Positions 34,101-43,640 of a stretch of 64,000 bases of DNA are shown here, piece by piece. The position numbers and the translations under genes were made by a program. The stretch's first letter is position 1; every line of letters begins with the position of its first letter. Source of the DNA: Sipunculus nudus (lineage: Eukaryota; Annelida; Sipuncula; Golfingiida; Sipunculidae); contig CM049317.1 in the NCBI GenBank assembly GCA_026874595.1, forward strand, positions 17,283,382 to 17,347,381, written 5' to 3'. Under the pieces are notes generated by a model that saw only the letters and a list, made by a program, of their open reading frames with translations, was not told where the DNA came from and did not search any database.

Positions 34101-35694
34101 TGCCGGTCAACATGGTATGCTTATAATGGGAAAGGCGATCATTTTGAACATTCATTTAAAATCATTAATCAAACATATATTCCCGTAATCCTGCAAACTT
34201 CCATAACCTTTGGGTCAAAGATATTTTGACCGGCTTCTGTGGCCCAGGGGTTGAGCACATGAATCAAAGCCGAGGCGGTGAGATTTCTCACGGTCGGCCC
34301 CTACCCGTGCTCAACGGCCGACTCACAAACGAGTGCGCCTTTCGCGGGTTCCTCGGTGGTATGACCCAGTAATGGGGACGATTACACATCCAGGTGTAGA
34401 AGTATCTGTGCCTGGTTAACAACAGATTATATAATTAGAGGAAACGAGTGATACTGCCCTGTCAAGTAGTTCTTGTTGAAATATCGCGCGCGAAAGAAAA
34501 TCACCGATTGTGCTGTGGTGGCCATATTGGAATTTTGACTGGTCTGTAATTCGACAGGTCTGGAGCCCTCGAATGTACCATTCATCCCTGTGAATTTGAG
34601 AAAGATCAAGCATATTCTTGTTGACTATCGCGCATGAAAGAAAACCTCAGTGACAGGAGGACGGACGGACTGACACGGTGATCACTATAGGTCTTCGCTT
34701 TTCAAGCTTGGCCCTAAAAAAAGAGATTTTCTTGAATATGACTAATTTATGAGTTCATATTTAGTAGAATTTCATGTAATATACATAGGCTTTTCAATTA
34801 ATAAATATTGTAACGGGCTTTAAGGGTTAACCTCCTATTTTCTCAGTTAAATGTAATCACAATAATTTTATCAGTGGTGGTGGTGGTGAGGGGGGGGGGA
34901 CGTGTTTTCAAGACATCGCGACTGTCGAGGGTGGCTACCAGGTTCGGGTGTTAAGCTTGAGATGGTTGTCCCCCTATTGCGGTTAAGGGTTTATAAAAAA
35001 AAACTTTCAGCAAATTTTAGCAACATTGAAGCAATGTAAGAATAAAATTACATGGAATACTGTCGCTTCATAAACCAACAGGGAGTAATATAGTTCCTTA
35101 AAAATTCTAATCTATCAAAACCTGTATGAGTACCAAAGTATCGGCGGAATCATGTCATATTTCAGTCATCTGCTATTTTGTCCAGTTCTTAAACACTGCA
35201 TTTCATTGATATTTGAGGAACTTTGTCACGACACCGTGATATATTTTTTAACAACTGGTAATTTTACTAATCATAGTAAAGCCTATATTTAATGACAAAA
35301 TTGCACTCATTTCATCAGCAAAAAAGTGAAGGGGGGGGGGGGGGTTAACATGAGTTTCCCTCCTGATTGAAAGAGAGGGGGAGGAGACATGTCCCTCTGT
35401 CCTCTCCCTAATTCCGCCCATGCGCTTTCTGCCACAACAGGGCCCAATCTATGAACGTAAACATGTCTTTTGATTTCTTTTACTTCTGTTGAATCATAAA
35501 CATAATATCTCGACATCAATCATATTCTATAACCTTTTTTTAGTCATTCAAGATTGGACCCATGGGAGAGGATACATTCTCAAGTTACTGAGTCAGACGG
35601 ACCGATTTCAGAAATATATGCATCTGTAGATGACCATCCTACGGGTTTCAATGACAGGGATGAAGAGGATAGCGAAGAAAATATCTTTCAATGA
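28117..35694 (+). CDS. Transmembrane receptor with two C-type-lectin-like domains (eight exons)
   Basis: The modelled protein has 385 residues. Residues 1-20 are a signal peptide (MNFNELWTLMLIINLGSS). CTLD1 is about 27-131, with QTWLSLERKVHDWKYL and GVSCLSQLYYICEQ. CTLD2 is about 132-264, with WIGAYRADW, CAVMRRKGVWSPWIC and FFCQ. A Ser/Thr/Ala stalk is about 265-298. The TM segment is about 300-325 (MMTAMVAYCVSIGTVIVFLM). The cytoplasmic tail is about 326-385 and holds ISEIYASV. EPN/QPD and WND sugar-binding motifs are absent, so Ca-dependent sugar binding is not expected. All junctions keep phase; the introns after 28640 and 30685 need GC donors. A damaged paralogue lies tail to tail at 36787-38977. 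An innate-immune or phagocytic surface role is an inference. Confidence 0.8.
28434..28640 (+). CDS. Receptor exon 2: CTLD1 first half
   Basis: Acceptor TTTTTATCCAG. It encodes DYVFHDEVATYKQAANICLS, then GGTLPV, then TWLSLERKVHDWKYLSEH. It ends in phase 1 at AG|GCAAGG, a GC-type donor. The nearest GT donor downstream would break the frame. Confidence 0.82.
28831..28938 (+). CDS. Receptor exon 3: CTLD1 second half
   Basis: Acceptor CCTCCTTCAG, donor GTAAAT, phase 1 on both sides. It encodes VTDIISRDGPFCGLYKPSGN and GVSCLSQLYYICEQRG, which carries the closing CTLD cysteines (SC, then YIC). The half-domain is shorter than usual. Confidence 0.82.
29201..29425 (+). CDS. Receptor exon 4: CTLD2 first half
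   Basis: The acceptor CTTGGAG is weak but phase 1 is kept. It encodes a Cys-rich lead (LCHKCDESCIKRGESC), NWYEAREKCASKGMVLWLP, and WIGAYRADWFHIMQEG. WIGA corresponds to the CTLD WIGL core motif. The donor is GTTTGT. Confidence 0.83.
29812..29985 (+). CDS. Receptor exon 5: CTLD2 second half
   Basis: Acceptor TTACCAAG, donor GTACAA, phase 1 on both sides. It encodes SRRVTLSYWEKGARTGVNEA, ECAVMRRKGVWSPWIC and EPSSFFCQFRQQ. The cysteine pattern closes the lectin fold. If the donor were not used, the frame would run on to a stop at about 30067 and give a secreted form. Confidence 0.82.
30139..30240 (+). CDS. Receptor exon 6: Ser/Thr/Ala stalk
   Basis: Acceptor CACGTGTAG, donor GTAAGT, phase 1 on both sides. 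It encodes VSSATSAAASKTHTNVGNHT and VQASTGYYRTGKS, a likely O-glycosylated juxtamembrane stalk. It is frame-neutral, so it could be skipped. Confidence 0.72.
30574..30689 (+). CDS. Receptor exon 7: transmembrane helix
   Basis: Acceptor GTTTATAG. It encodes WPFIMMTAMVAYCVSIGTVI, then VFLMLRGVTPPPQQG. Two donors overlap: AG|GCAAGT (exon end 30685, phase 2) and CAA|GTAATT (exon end 30689, phase 0). They lead to different reading frames of the last exon. Entry end is given at the outer donor. Confidence 0.78.
30780..32525. repeat. Degenerate 11-bp-periodic CGAATGC repeat with inverted blocks
   Basis: From about 30870 to 31300 words such as CGAATGCAACT, CGAATGCTTTA, CGAATACAGTC and AGAATGCAGCT recur every 10-12 bp. 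From 32040 to 32220 the same motif appears inverted (GCATTCGAACT, GCATTCCAGCT, GCATTACGGCT). At 32240-32480 it is forward again, then inverted to about 32525. The middle (31320-32030) lacks it and contains GT/G-rich runs. Confidence 0.75.
34231..34430 (+). mobile_element. Putative tRNA-derived SINE
   Basis: TGGCCCAGGGGTTGAGC resembles a pol III box A. A degenerate box-B-like GGTGAGATTTCTC follows about 35 bp later, then a GC-rich body distinct from its surroundings. No poly(A) tail or target duplication was resolved. Confidence 0.4.
35544..35694 (+). CDS. Receptor exon 8: cytoplasmic tail
   Basis: Acceptor CCTTTTTTTAG. In the frame reached from the GC donor it encodes SHSRLDPWERIHSQVTESDG, PISEIYASVDD, an acidic stretch (DRDEEDSEE) and a stop at 35692-35694. 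EIYASV places V three residues after Tyr361, like an SH2-binding or partial ITAM site. It is not a canonical ITIM because position -2 is Glu. In the other frame the tail is only about 15 residues. Confidence 0.65.
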
Positions 35695-36082
35695 AAAGCA
35701 AAATGATTTATTTTACAAATGAGACATCAACAGAAGAATTATTTTGAAAGCATTGTGTGAATGAATGATGATTCGTCCTATATATTGTTTTTTTTTTTAA
35801 ATACAGCAAAATTCCAAATGAAAGTAAGCTTATCCTTTAAATTCGGATAAAATATTTTCTGAATCAGAATTTATACATACAACATGAATATATTGGTTTA
35901 GATATATTGATACTTTTCACCAACAGAGTTGTTGAATTTAAATCAAGTGCAGTATTATGTGTATTCTTTGTAATATGTAAGGTGTATATATGCCGCATAT
36001 TGTCTAAATTTGTAATAATTTGAATAAAATAGTTACTATAGCTATATATTCTCAAGAACTGAATAATAGCCATGTTCGCTAT

Positions 36083-36195
36083 AAACCTTACAATTATGTT
36101 AACTATCAACGTTATTTTTTTTTTGCGTGGATTTTACAACTTGTTAGAATTACTAAGACGAGGCCCTCTCTATGGCACAACTGGTGGCGTTCGTT
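36083..36195 (-). mobile_element. 5'-truncated SINE copy
   Basis: Matches 36475-36600 closely, sharing CAACTTGTTAGAATTACTAA and GGCACAACTGGTGGC on the + strand, and stops where the tRNA-like head would start. Confidence 0.65.
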
Positions 36196-36474
36196 AGTCT
36201 GTACAGATGGCGGAAACATTTCCCTTCTTGCTTTTACAATAAACACCCGCATGTCATTTAGAGTTGAGTTATCAGTTTATTTGATTCTTCATTGTTTCCA
36301 TCCTGCCCTTTTCTCTGAGGATTAGTACAATTCCTTTTCTGTGATGACCTTGGTTCCTACGACAATAAATCATAAATGTATATATCGAATTACACGGCCT
36401 ATAAATATTGAACGCCTTGTATATTTTTTTGGCACCCTCATATTTTCTCAATCTTTAATCCGGAAATCAGATTT

Positions 36475-36750
36475 CAACCTTACAACTATGTAAATTATCA
36501 ACTTTATTTTTTTGCGTAAATTGTACAACTTGTTAGAATTACTAACACGAGGCCCTCTCCATGGCACAACTGGTGGCATTGGTAGTCCGTACAGGTGGAG
36601 GAAACCGGAGGACCCAGAGAAAACAATTGACCTTGGACGGGCCACTACAACCCACTCTCATGACAACTCCGGGGTTCGTACCCGGGTCGTTAGCGGAGAG
36701 AGCCGAGCGTTTTACCACTCGATTGTCCAGGCCCCACAACTATGTACTAT
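36475..36750 (-). mobile_element. tRNA-derived SINE
   Basis: Read on the - strand it has a tRNA-like head: box-A-like GTGGTAAAACGCTCGGC and box-B-like GGTACGAACCCC (one mismatch from GGTTCGAACCC), then a body with TTTCTCTGGGTCCTCCGG and a 3' part shared with 36083-36195. Confidence 0.7.
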
Positions 36751-36786
36751 AATAAGATGTAAAATAAAAGCAAAATTCAGGCTTAC

Positions 36787-36842
36787 CCTGTAAAGCGAAA
36801 CAACAGCAAAGCACACAATGCAGCCTAAACATGTGCCCATTG
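36787..36842 (-). CDS. - strand receptor: transmembrane exon candidate
   Basis: The acceptor is TTTTTTGGATTAG and the donor GTAAGC. It encodes MGTCLGCIVCFAVVSLYR, a short hydrophobic helix with a basic stop-transfer end. The position after the stalk exon supports it. It enters in phase 1 and leaves in phase 0, unlike phase 2 in the + gene. Confidence 0.45.
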
Positions 36843-37159
36843 CTAATCCAAAAAATCAATAGGATAAGACTTGTCCAGCTGTCATCATAATCCTTAGTCT
36901 TCACTGATAAAATAAAGTGATATTTATAAAGATTATACATGAGTGAAAATAAGTCAGTATTACAGAGAAGTCAGAAGTCTTTGTCTAAATATGGATGGTC
37001 GGAGTACATTTGTTATATGTACTGTTTGTCATACATACCAGTATCATCCGTGTCTGCATTTGCGGATCCATGATTTGCACCTTTCAAAATAAAGATACAG
37101 TATCCTATTTATTCTATAATGATTTACATATGCATTTCTGTGATATATCTTAAAACTTT

Positions 37160-37197
<38 letters not shown>

Positions 37198-38550
37198 CAA
37201 GCAATTGGTTACTCTAAACACAGAAGTATATTTTGCCTCCATGTTGTAAATTAGCCTATTGGTAACTTGCAACAGTTATAACATCTGCGAGATTTTGTAA
37301 ATGTAAATATAGATTGTTAATATAATTGTTATGCCTTTGTCACAAATGATGTCATGTTCTTTCAGGCATGATGTCGACTTCATATATAAACCGTTCCCTT
37401 TCTTTGATAAGAAAACACCCCTTCTCCTGGTTTCGGCTCATCTCTATCCCATGGTAGTCGATACTTAACTGAAACACACAGCAACATAATATCGATACAA
37501 AAACATTCACCATTAAGAATATAATTTTGAGAACAATTATACTGCTATGTAATAACATTATATTCATCTTTCTGAAAAAAGACACGATAAAGCATCCTTG
37601 TTTTCGGTAGTCGAGGCCTTGTATTTCCAGAGTTTGTAGACTTGGATACGTTGTAATTTATTTGTAAAATACATGTGAGTAATGACAACCTGTTATTGTC
37701 CAATCCACTTTTCTGAAGCCGATCCAGGAATTGCTACAAGAATCTAGAATTGAGCCATCTTTCCATATTCCTATAGCTGTATTTACATATTTCTTCTCCT
37801 TGATAACGGCCAGTAAAGCACCCATTCTCTGACACATGGATTTTGCGGAGAACCAGTTGGTTGTACCACACACAAATATGTAGCAAGTGTTGTTTACTGA
37901 CACACAGCTTTGGTCAGTTCTTCCGAGAGAGTAGCAGTTTGAGCAACCTAGAGATGACCGCAGCAGGATTTTTAATGGGACAATGGATACCTCAATAAAA
38001 ATAATACAATTACCCTTATATTAAGAAGATAGAAATTAAACACTTCAGTTTTCAGGGATGAAAACTATATTTAACCGTAGATGTTTGGTCTGCATGTGAT
38101 TTGTGAAGATTGAATTGGATGTTTAACACCTTTTGTGATACAGGACATTCATTTAAATTGAATTAAAATGCCATTGTAGTGGCTTCGTCGTATACCTTCT
38201 TTCTGGCACAAGAAGGAGAGATTTTCAGTTTCGCAGGGTAGAAAGTCATACGTCCCCAGTGGCAAATCAATCACACCGCAAGAATGTCCAAGTTGCAGTC
38301 CTAGGTTAGCCTCGCTCTGTTCTGTAATATCCCACAGAAAGAATGCTGCAGTTAATTTGAATGAGAGACATGGGACCAAAAGAGGGGACTTGAACAATAG
38401 ATGGAACAGAAAATCCGAGTTTTCAGATAAATATCCACAGTATGACTACATTAACATCCAACGACTTCTGTATGGTTAAATCAACATGCACTGCTTGACT
38501 ACATGAATGGGAACAGGATACCACTACCCAATTGTCGCTACAATACTATA

Positions 38551-38599
<49 letters not shown>

Positions 38600-38977
38600 G
38601 TATCCATTCTGTGCATACAGTCTTTGTTTTATTAATTTAATTTTATATGACATATTGTTATCACATGTTAAACCAATCAGTTTTTGTGGACCATTTTATT
38701 TAGCGTGCAAAAGTACTCTTATCTGCGCACACACACAAACATGCGAGGCTTAAAAATGAATATATATATACAGTCCCATCAAGCCACTTATAGGTGTCGA
38801 ATTCTAGTCTTTTGAAGGAAAGCCAGGTTTCATTAGAATCTACGCTCTGCATGTATTTTAGAAGCTCTGCTTCATCGGACGGCTCTCCAATTTTTGGCAG
38901 TGTGGAGGCTAGCTGGTTGGATGCATCTTCAGCAAATGCTTGATTCCCCTTTTCTCGTTGGATTTTCGTAAATCGTA
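36787..38977 (-). CDS. Second CTLD receptor gene, paralogue, probably damaged
   Basis: Read from 38977 downwards, six exon-like pieces mirror the + strand receptor: CTLD1 first half (38977-38772, ETWLSFKRLEFDTYKWLDG), CTLD1 second half (38316-38196), CTLD2 first half (37947-37690, WIGFRKVDW), a degraded CTLD2 second half (about 37468-37334), a stalk (37080-37039) and a TM piece (36842-36787). Intron phases are mostly 1, as in the paralogue. No signal-peptide exon or tail exon was found, and the CTLD2 second half reads only with frame changes. It may be a pseudogene, or the local sequence may contain errors. The gene lies tail to tail with 28117-35694. Confidence 0.6.
37039..37080 (-). CDS. 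- strand receptor: short stalk exon
   Basis: The acceptor is TTTGAAAG and the donor GTATGT, phase 1 on both sides, 42 nt. It encodes ANHGSANADTDDT, a small polar stalk in the position of the + gene's Ser/Thr stalk. Confidence 0.4.
37162..37196. repeat. CA/TA microsatellite
   Basis: ACACAC run followed by ATATAT inside an intron of the - strand receptor. Confidence 0.85.
37334..37468 (-). pseudogene. - strand receptor: degraded CTLD2 second half
   Basis: A TGTGTTTCAG acceptor is followed by KYRLPWDRDEPKPGEG and FSYQRKGTVYI, which resembles ECAVMRRKGVW of the + gene. The downstream part (EVDIMPER, then IICDK-like) continues only in other frames. No clean donor was found. This is a remnant or an error-bearing exon; the limits are approximate. 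Confidence 0.4.
37690..37947 (-). CDS. - strand receptor: CTLD2 first half
   Basis: Acceptor ATCTCTAG, donor GTTGTC, phase 1 on both sides. It encodes GCSNCYSLGRTDQSCVSVNN, WFSAKSMCQRMGALLAVIKE and SWIGFRKVDWTITG. WIGFRKVDW corresponds to WIGAYRADW in the + gene. The frame is intact over all 258 nt. Confidence 0.75.
38196..38316 (-). CDS. - strand receptor: CTLD1 second half
   Basis: It encodes SEANLGLQLGHSCGVIDLPL, GTYDFLPCETENLSFLCQKE and ends in phase 1 at GTATAC. The cysteines match a CTLD closing half. An alternative acceptor puts the start at 38321, which would need a phase-1 donor upstream. Confidence 0.65.
38549..38597. repeat. TA microsatellite
   Basis: About 48 nt of nearly pure TA in a - strand receptor intron. 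The frame rich in Tyr and Ile across it is an artefact. Confidence 0.9.
38772..38977 (-). CDS. - strand receptor: CTLD1 first half
   Basis: Acceptor TATCTGAAG, then RFTKIQREKGNQAFAEDASN, QLASTLPKIGEPSDEAELL and ETWLSFKRLEFDTYKWLDGT. The last part aligns with QTWLSLERKVHDWKYL of the + gene. The donor GTATAT overlaps a TA run and leaves phase 0 instead of the paralogue's phase 1. The next exon can compensate by using an acceptor 5 nt downstream. Confidence 0.62.
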
Positions 38978-41900
38978 CTTCAGATAAACAAGTGAAACAC
39001 TATGTCACAGATATTCATGATATACGTTAAAAGGCTTAAAAATATATGTACCATTATTATATCATGCAAAATAGATGAGAGGTTTAGGACAAAATTGTTT
39101 TCATGTAAATAATAATGAATTAAATTAATGATTTATATCAGTAACGCATTATAGGCTTTTATAGGTATAGTCGTTCCGATAAATGTGTTGACTTATTTAG
39201 AGTGTTAATAACATTTCTGAACTCTACCTGTACCCCCTCCCTGCAGTAGCAGGGGCATAATTATGGGGAGAATAAGGGTTCTCCTCTCCGAATGCAAGGT
39301 CATACGTCCAAAGGGACCTACAAACAAAAGTGCAAAATGTAAATAGGGATTCTGATCGACAGTAATGAAGACAATTAGAATTATTATGGTAGGCTGACTT
39401 AGTTTCACTGCAAAGCTGGGTCACAGCGGCCTAATCTGAGAAAGTGGCTAGACATAGTGTAATACTCATATGATGAATTAAAATGTTTTCCTAAGATCTC
39501 ATTTAAAATCTTGGCCGGTATCGACTGTCCATGTGTATGAATTAACATTGAAAGCAAAGGTCAAGGACACGTCTGCACAGGCCATTTCCATACAGAGTGA
39601 AGAAGACTTTACAGTTTGGTGAAATATTGGCTGTCATTTAACGAAGGCAAAGGCACAAGTACTGGTAATGTTATACTGTTTGACCTATATTGTTTCACTT
39701 GGAACTGTGTCACAGTGACCTGATTAACAGGCCAAGACATGCAAATGATAACATGTCAGTGATATTAACATGTCAATGCTAGAATTGAAAAGCGCAAATA
39801 AATTCCGTAAATAAAAGTCGGGGTAAAAAAGTTAATTAGTTCGAAAGAGCCATATGCTCTTGTTTCCAACAAATTCGAATCAAATTCAAGAATAACTCTG
39901 AGGGCTATAATTTTAAAGAGTAAAGAATGCCCAGTGTTCACTATGACTTGGAGTCGAACGATACGCTTAAAGGGGTCTAATCACCTATTAACGATGTTGA
40001 ATAAACACGAAAAATAACGTCCCCTCTTCAAAATGAATTGGTTCTTCCTAAAATATTGTCCTAAAACCGAGGCTTACCTCTGTACATGAGTATTAAAAAC
40101 AGTGGACCGCGTGCGATCACAGGCGTCAACATATATAAAAAAACACAACACCTGTCATTAAGAAGACCCCTAGACTGACTTAGCGCACATAAAATGTTAT
40201 ACATGTTTTCGCTGGCTGAACTATATCACATGATGCGGTGGCTCAGACCGGAAACCCGATACACCGGCTCACCATTTGCAACCCGTGTCATTTCAGCCGA
40301 GGCGAAAATCTGGACGTAAATCTGTTGCAACGAGTTCTATAATGAATTTACATTCGGCCCATGGACCGTAATGTCCCAGAGATATATCAAAGAACATGAA
40401 AGCTCATGTATGCAGAGGTTTGGACTACTCTTTGATAGGGATCTGTCGCGCATGCGCAAATTCAGACATCCGGTCACGCGGCCTTGTTAATGTATACAGA
40501 GTGTTTTTACTAACACACAGAACCATAACAAGGTGTTAAACAGCTCAATGAGAGGTATTGAACTGCGTGCTGGGATAGGTTTGCCTGGAAAATTTTCGTG
40601 TGAAGCAAAATTGAACTGATATTGTGAATGAGTAGGCTTAATATTACTCCTGATTATGTCCCTTTAGTTTATTGTTTAGACCCAGGAATTTTTGTTTAAA
40701 CTCTCGCAATGCAAAATTTTGATCACTGTAAACAGATGGCATATGGCTTATATATAAGCATTTCGAAAGTGCAGGCGCTTGTCTGTTATTCCGATCTCCT
40801 ATAAAAGTATCAGGTAAATAACTGCTATATCCACTCATAAAGGGAATGTGTTGTTTCTTAATTGTAAAGACGTTTTTTTTTGTTCACACAAAACAGGTTT
40901 ATTTTTGACAGAAGTGCACTGCTCTTATTATATTTTAATATAATTTTAACCACTAAATTTACCCTATTGATCTAACAAGTGTCAAAATGGTAAAAAATCA
41001 ATATGCTTTACTAGGAGAAACGAAGCAACGCTTTTGCCATATTATATGACATATTCTATGATTCCATCTATAATGACATTTGTAGTTTTGGACTGTTGGA
41101 TTGATCCCGACCGGTCGTGTAACGGAACATTGAAGAACGAATTTCTTGGAATAATGTGTCCAGTCACATCACGGTAAATTTCTACAGGTACATTTTCATT
41201 TTGGATATCGGTATTGACTATATATTCACTTCAAACGAAGGATGGTAGTGTTGCATGAACGGAAAGAACGTACACTCTCTCTCCTTTTGATATCTTTTTT
41301 AATGAGGATATATTATATTTTACAAAATGAACAAATTTTCCAAATAATTGTATTTTAAATAATATTTAGCCTATTTAGCTTTCTGTTCCATACCTTATAT
41401 CCTATATCCCATACCAAACGTGGCTAACGGATCAAAACATCCATTCTCTTTGGATTACTCATATCAGTCTCATCAATTACCCATGAACATTGTATCGAAC
41501 CAACCTGTCTTGATAGCGGCTAGTTCTTTGCATTAAATCACATAAGCTTATTCACGTGGCAACTATTAATGTGCATAAAGTCACATTAGCCTATAAACAA
41601 AGGGTACAGGTAATGAGACAGATAACTGAGTGTAAAAATTAAGGATCCCCGCTTATTACCTTCTGGCCGAAATGTGGGCAAATTCGATAGGCCATATAAA
41701 CCTGAGCTATTCCGTTTTATAAAATGTAACAACTTGGGTAAGCAAGTCGCTAATTGCAACAAAGTTATATCGTGTTTTAGAGCTGTTTCAATAAAATACA
41801 GGTAGTAAATACACATTTTAAGATGAACCATGCTTGGCAAAGGCCAGTAACACAACACGAAACTTCTCACGGTGTATAGCGTTTTATGTACTACGTCGTT

Positions 41901-42789
41901 TTATTAAGTACGACTTGGAGTTTTCCCCAGGACTGACACTAAATCGTATCTTAGACAATATTGTCGTACCAAAAATGGCGTATATTATTGTGTTATTGTA
42001 AACATTATCATGAATGACGGTTTTATAAGCACCATGGCTCTTGACAGAGTACAAGGTCCGAGGCCCTTGAACCTGACGCTTCTATATAAAGTGTATAATA
42101 AATAACAAGACAAGAGGTTGTCTGACGAGCAGCTAAAAGAAAATAAACCCATCAACCGAATCACGTAACATTAGTCCTGCGGGTAAAATCCTCCCAAATC
42201 ATGACTACGTTATATTATTACGCATATAATAAAGAAATTGCAGTCGTCCCAGCTAAATTATAAAAAATACTTTACACATGTTTTCACTCACAGGCTCCCT
42301 GTGCAGAAGCTCTATATTTTTGGTCTGCAATATAAATACCAGCTGACACCTATTTACAATACTCATGAACTCTACTGAGGTTACATAAACCTTCTATTTT
42401 GAAACATGTTTGTCTGTCTGTGCATAGCATTTTTTTTAATGAAATACCCTGTAAACAAAATGTAACCAAACAAGTAAATGCCTCTAATGAACACAATACT
42501 TTCCTTTCAGCTCATTCTTGAGATGTTCTGATGGATACGTTTGGTTAAATTTTGATTGCAGGGTGTATCTCCAAAAAATATTAACTGAAAAGCATTAAAC
42601 CATTTTATAAATACATAAAATATTGATCGATACAGATTCAATAACGCCCGCTGATAATCTACATAAAACACCGATTTGTTATTATATTGATTATACATGT
42701 ATTATCTTATTTGTAAAAAAATTATTTGGCCGGCCAGGTGGAGAAATACCTGAAACAAATATTTTCTCATGTTTAAACGCCTGATCAAC
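38978..42789. other. Non-coding stretch
   Basis: Nearly 4 kb without a convincing exon. The missing first exon of the - strand receptor may be here. A hydrophobic frame at 39205-39408 looked like a signal peptide but starts with GTG. No repeat structure stood out. Confidence 0.45.
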
Positions 42790-42799
42790 ATTGTGAGAG

Positions 42800-43640
42800 A
42801 AATACTTGACACCTGAAATACCTGATAAACCTGGTTAACGAATAACTTTACACTTAAAACACCTGGTAAACATAACATTTGAAATTACATCTGATAACCT
42901 TTATAGGTGAACACTCGAAACCTGACACCTGATTAACGTTGTGAGTGGTAAAACTTTTAAATGAAACACTTGAAAAAAACACCTGATAATGAAGCGAATG
43001 AAACACTCGAAACACCTGATAAACGTGGTTAATGAAAAAATGAAATACATGATGAACCTGGTGATGAAAAGATAATAGCTGATAAACGTGGTGAATGAAA
43101 CAGGAAACACCTGATAAACGTGGTGAATGAAACACTTGAAACACCTGATAGACGTGGTGAATGAAACACTTGAAACACCTGATAAACGTGGTGAATGAAA
43201 AAATGAAATACATGATAAACGTGGTGATGAAAAAATAATAGCTGATAAACGTGGTGAAAGAAACCGGAAACACCTGATAAACGTCTTGAATGAAAAAAAA
43301 AATGAAATACATGATAAACGTGGTGTATGAAAAAAATAATAGCTGATAAACGTATTGAATGAAACTGGAAACACCTGATAAAAGTGGTAGATGAAACAGG
43401 AAACACCTGATAAACGTTGTGAATGAAACTCTAGAACCTTGAAACACCTGATAAACATGGCAAGTAACGCAATGACAGTTGAAACATCTAATAAGCGTTG
43501 TAACTGAAATACTGGAAATCTGAAATACCTGATAAGCGTGCTCTTGAAACCCTTAAAACTTGAAACACCTGATAAACATTGCATGGGAAACCCTTGAAAC
43601 TGAATACACCTGATAAGACTTGTTGGGGAAACACTTGAAT
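42800..43640. repeat. Minisatellite, 32-34 bp unit
   Basis: The unit CACCTGATAAACGTGGTGAA followed by TGAAACACTTGAAA recurs about 20-25 times. Exact-type copies start at 43081, 43113, 43147 and 43181, and the flanks are more degenerate. Long frames on the - strand (Ser/Phe/His-rich, FIRCF repeats) come from this array and do not look like a protein gene. Confidence 0.9.

Larger units (their letters stand above)
30686..35543. other. Last intron of the + strand receptor gene
   Basis: The 4.9-kb intron holds the 11-bp-periodic block (30780-32525), a 26-nt T run near 32015-32040, a repeat-element fragment beginning near 33024 whose GGATCGCAATGAAATTTGCA words are repeat-like, a SINE-like unit (34231-34430), and G runs near 34894 and 35331. 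Confidence 0.55.
35695..36786. other. Convergent spacer between the two receptor genes
   Basis: AT-rich sequence with two copies of a - strand SINE (36083-36195 truncated, 36475-36750 fuller). The last exon of the - strand receptor should lie here if the gene is complete, but I could not identify it. Confidence 0.5.

Noticed and set aside
36542-36793. Overlapping frames on both strands near 36.5-36.8 kb.
   Set aside because: They lie in a tRNA-derived SINE.
38532-38753. Tyr/Ile-rich frame.
   Set aside because: Translation of a TA microsatellite.
39205-39408. Hydrophobic frame that could be the missing signal-peptide exon of the - strand receptor.
   Set aside because: The first codon is GTG, there is no ATG in frame, and no good phase-1 donor follows.
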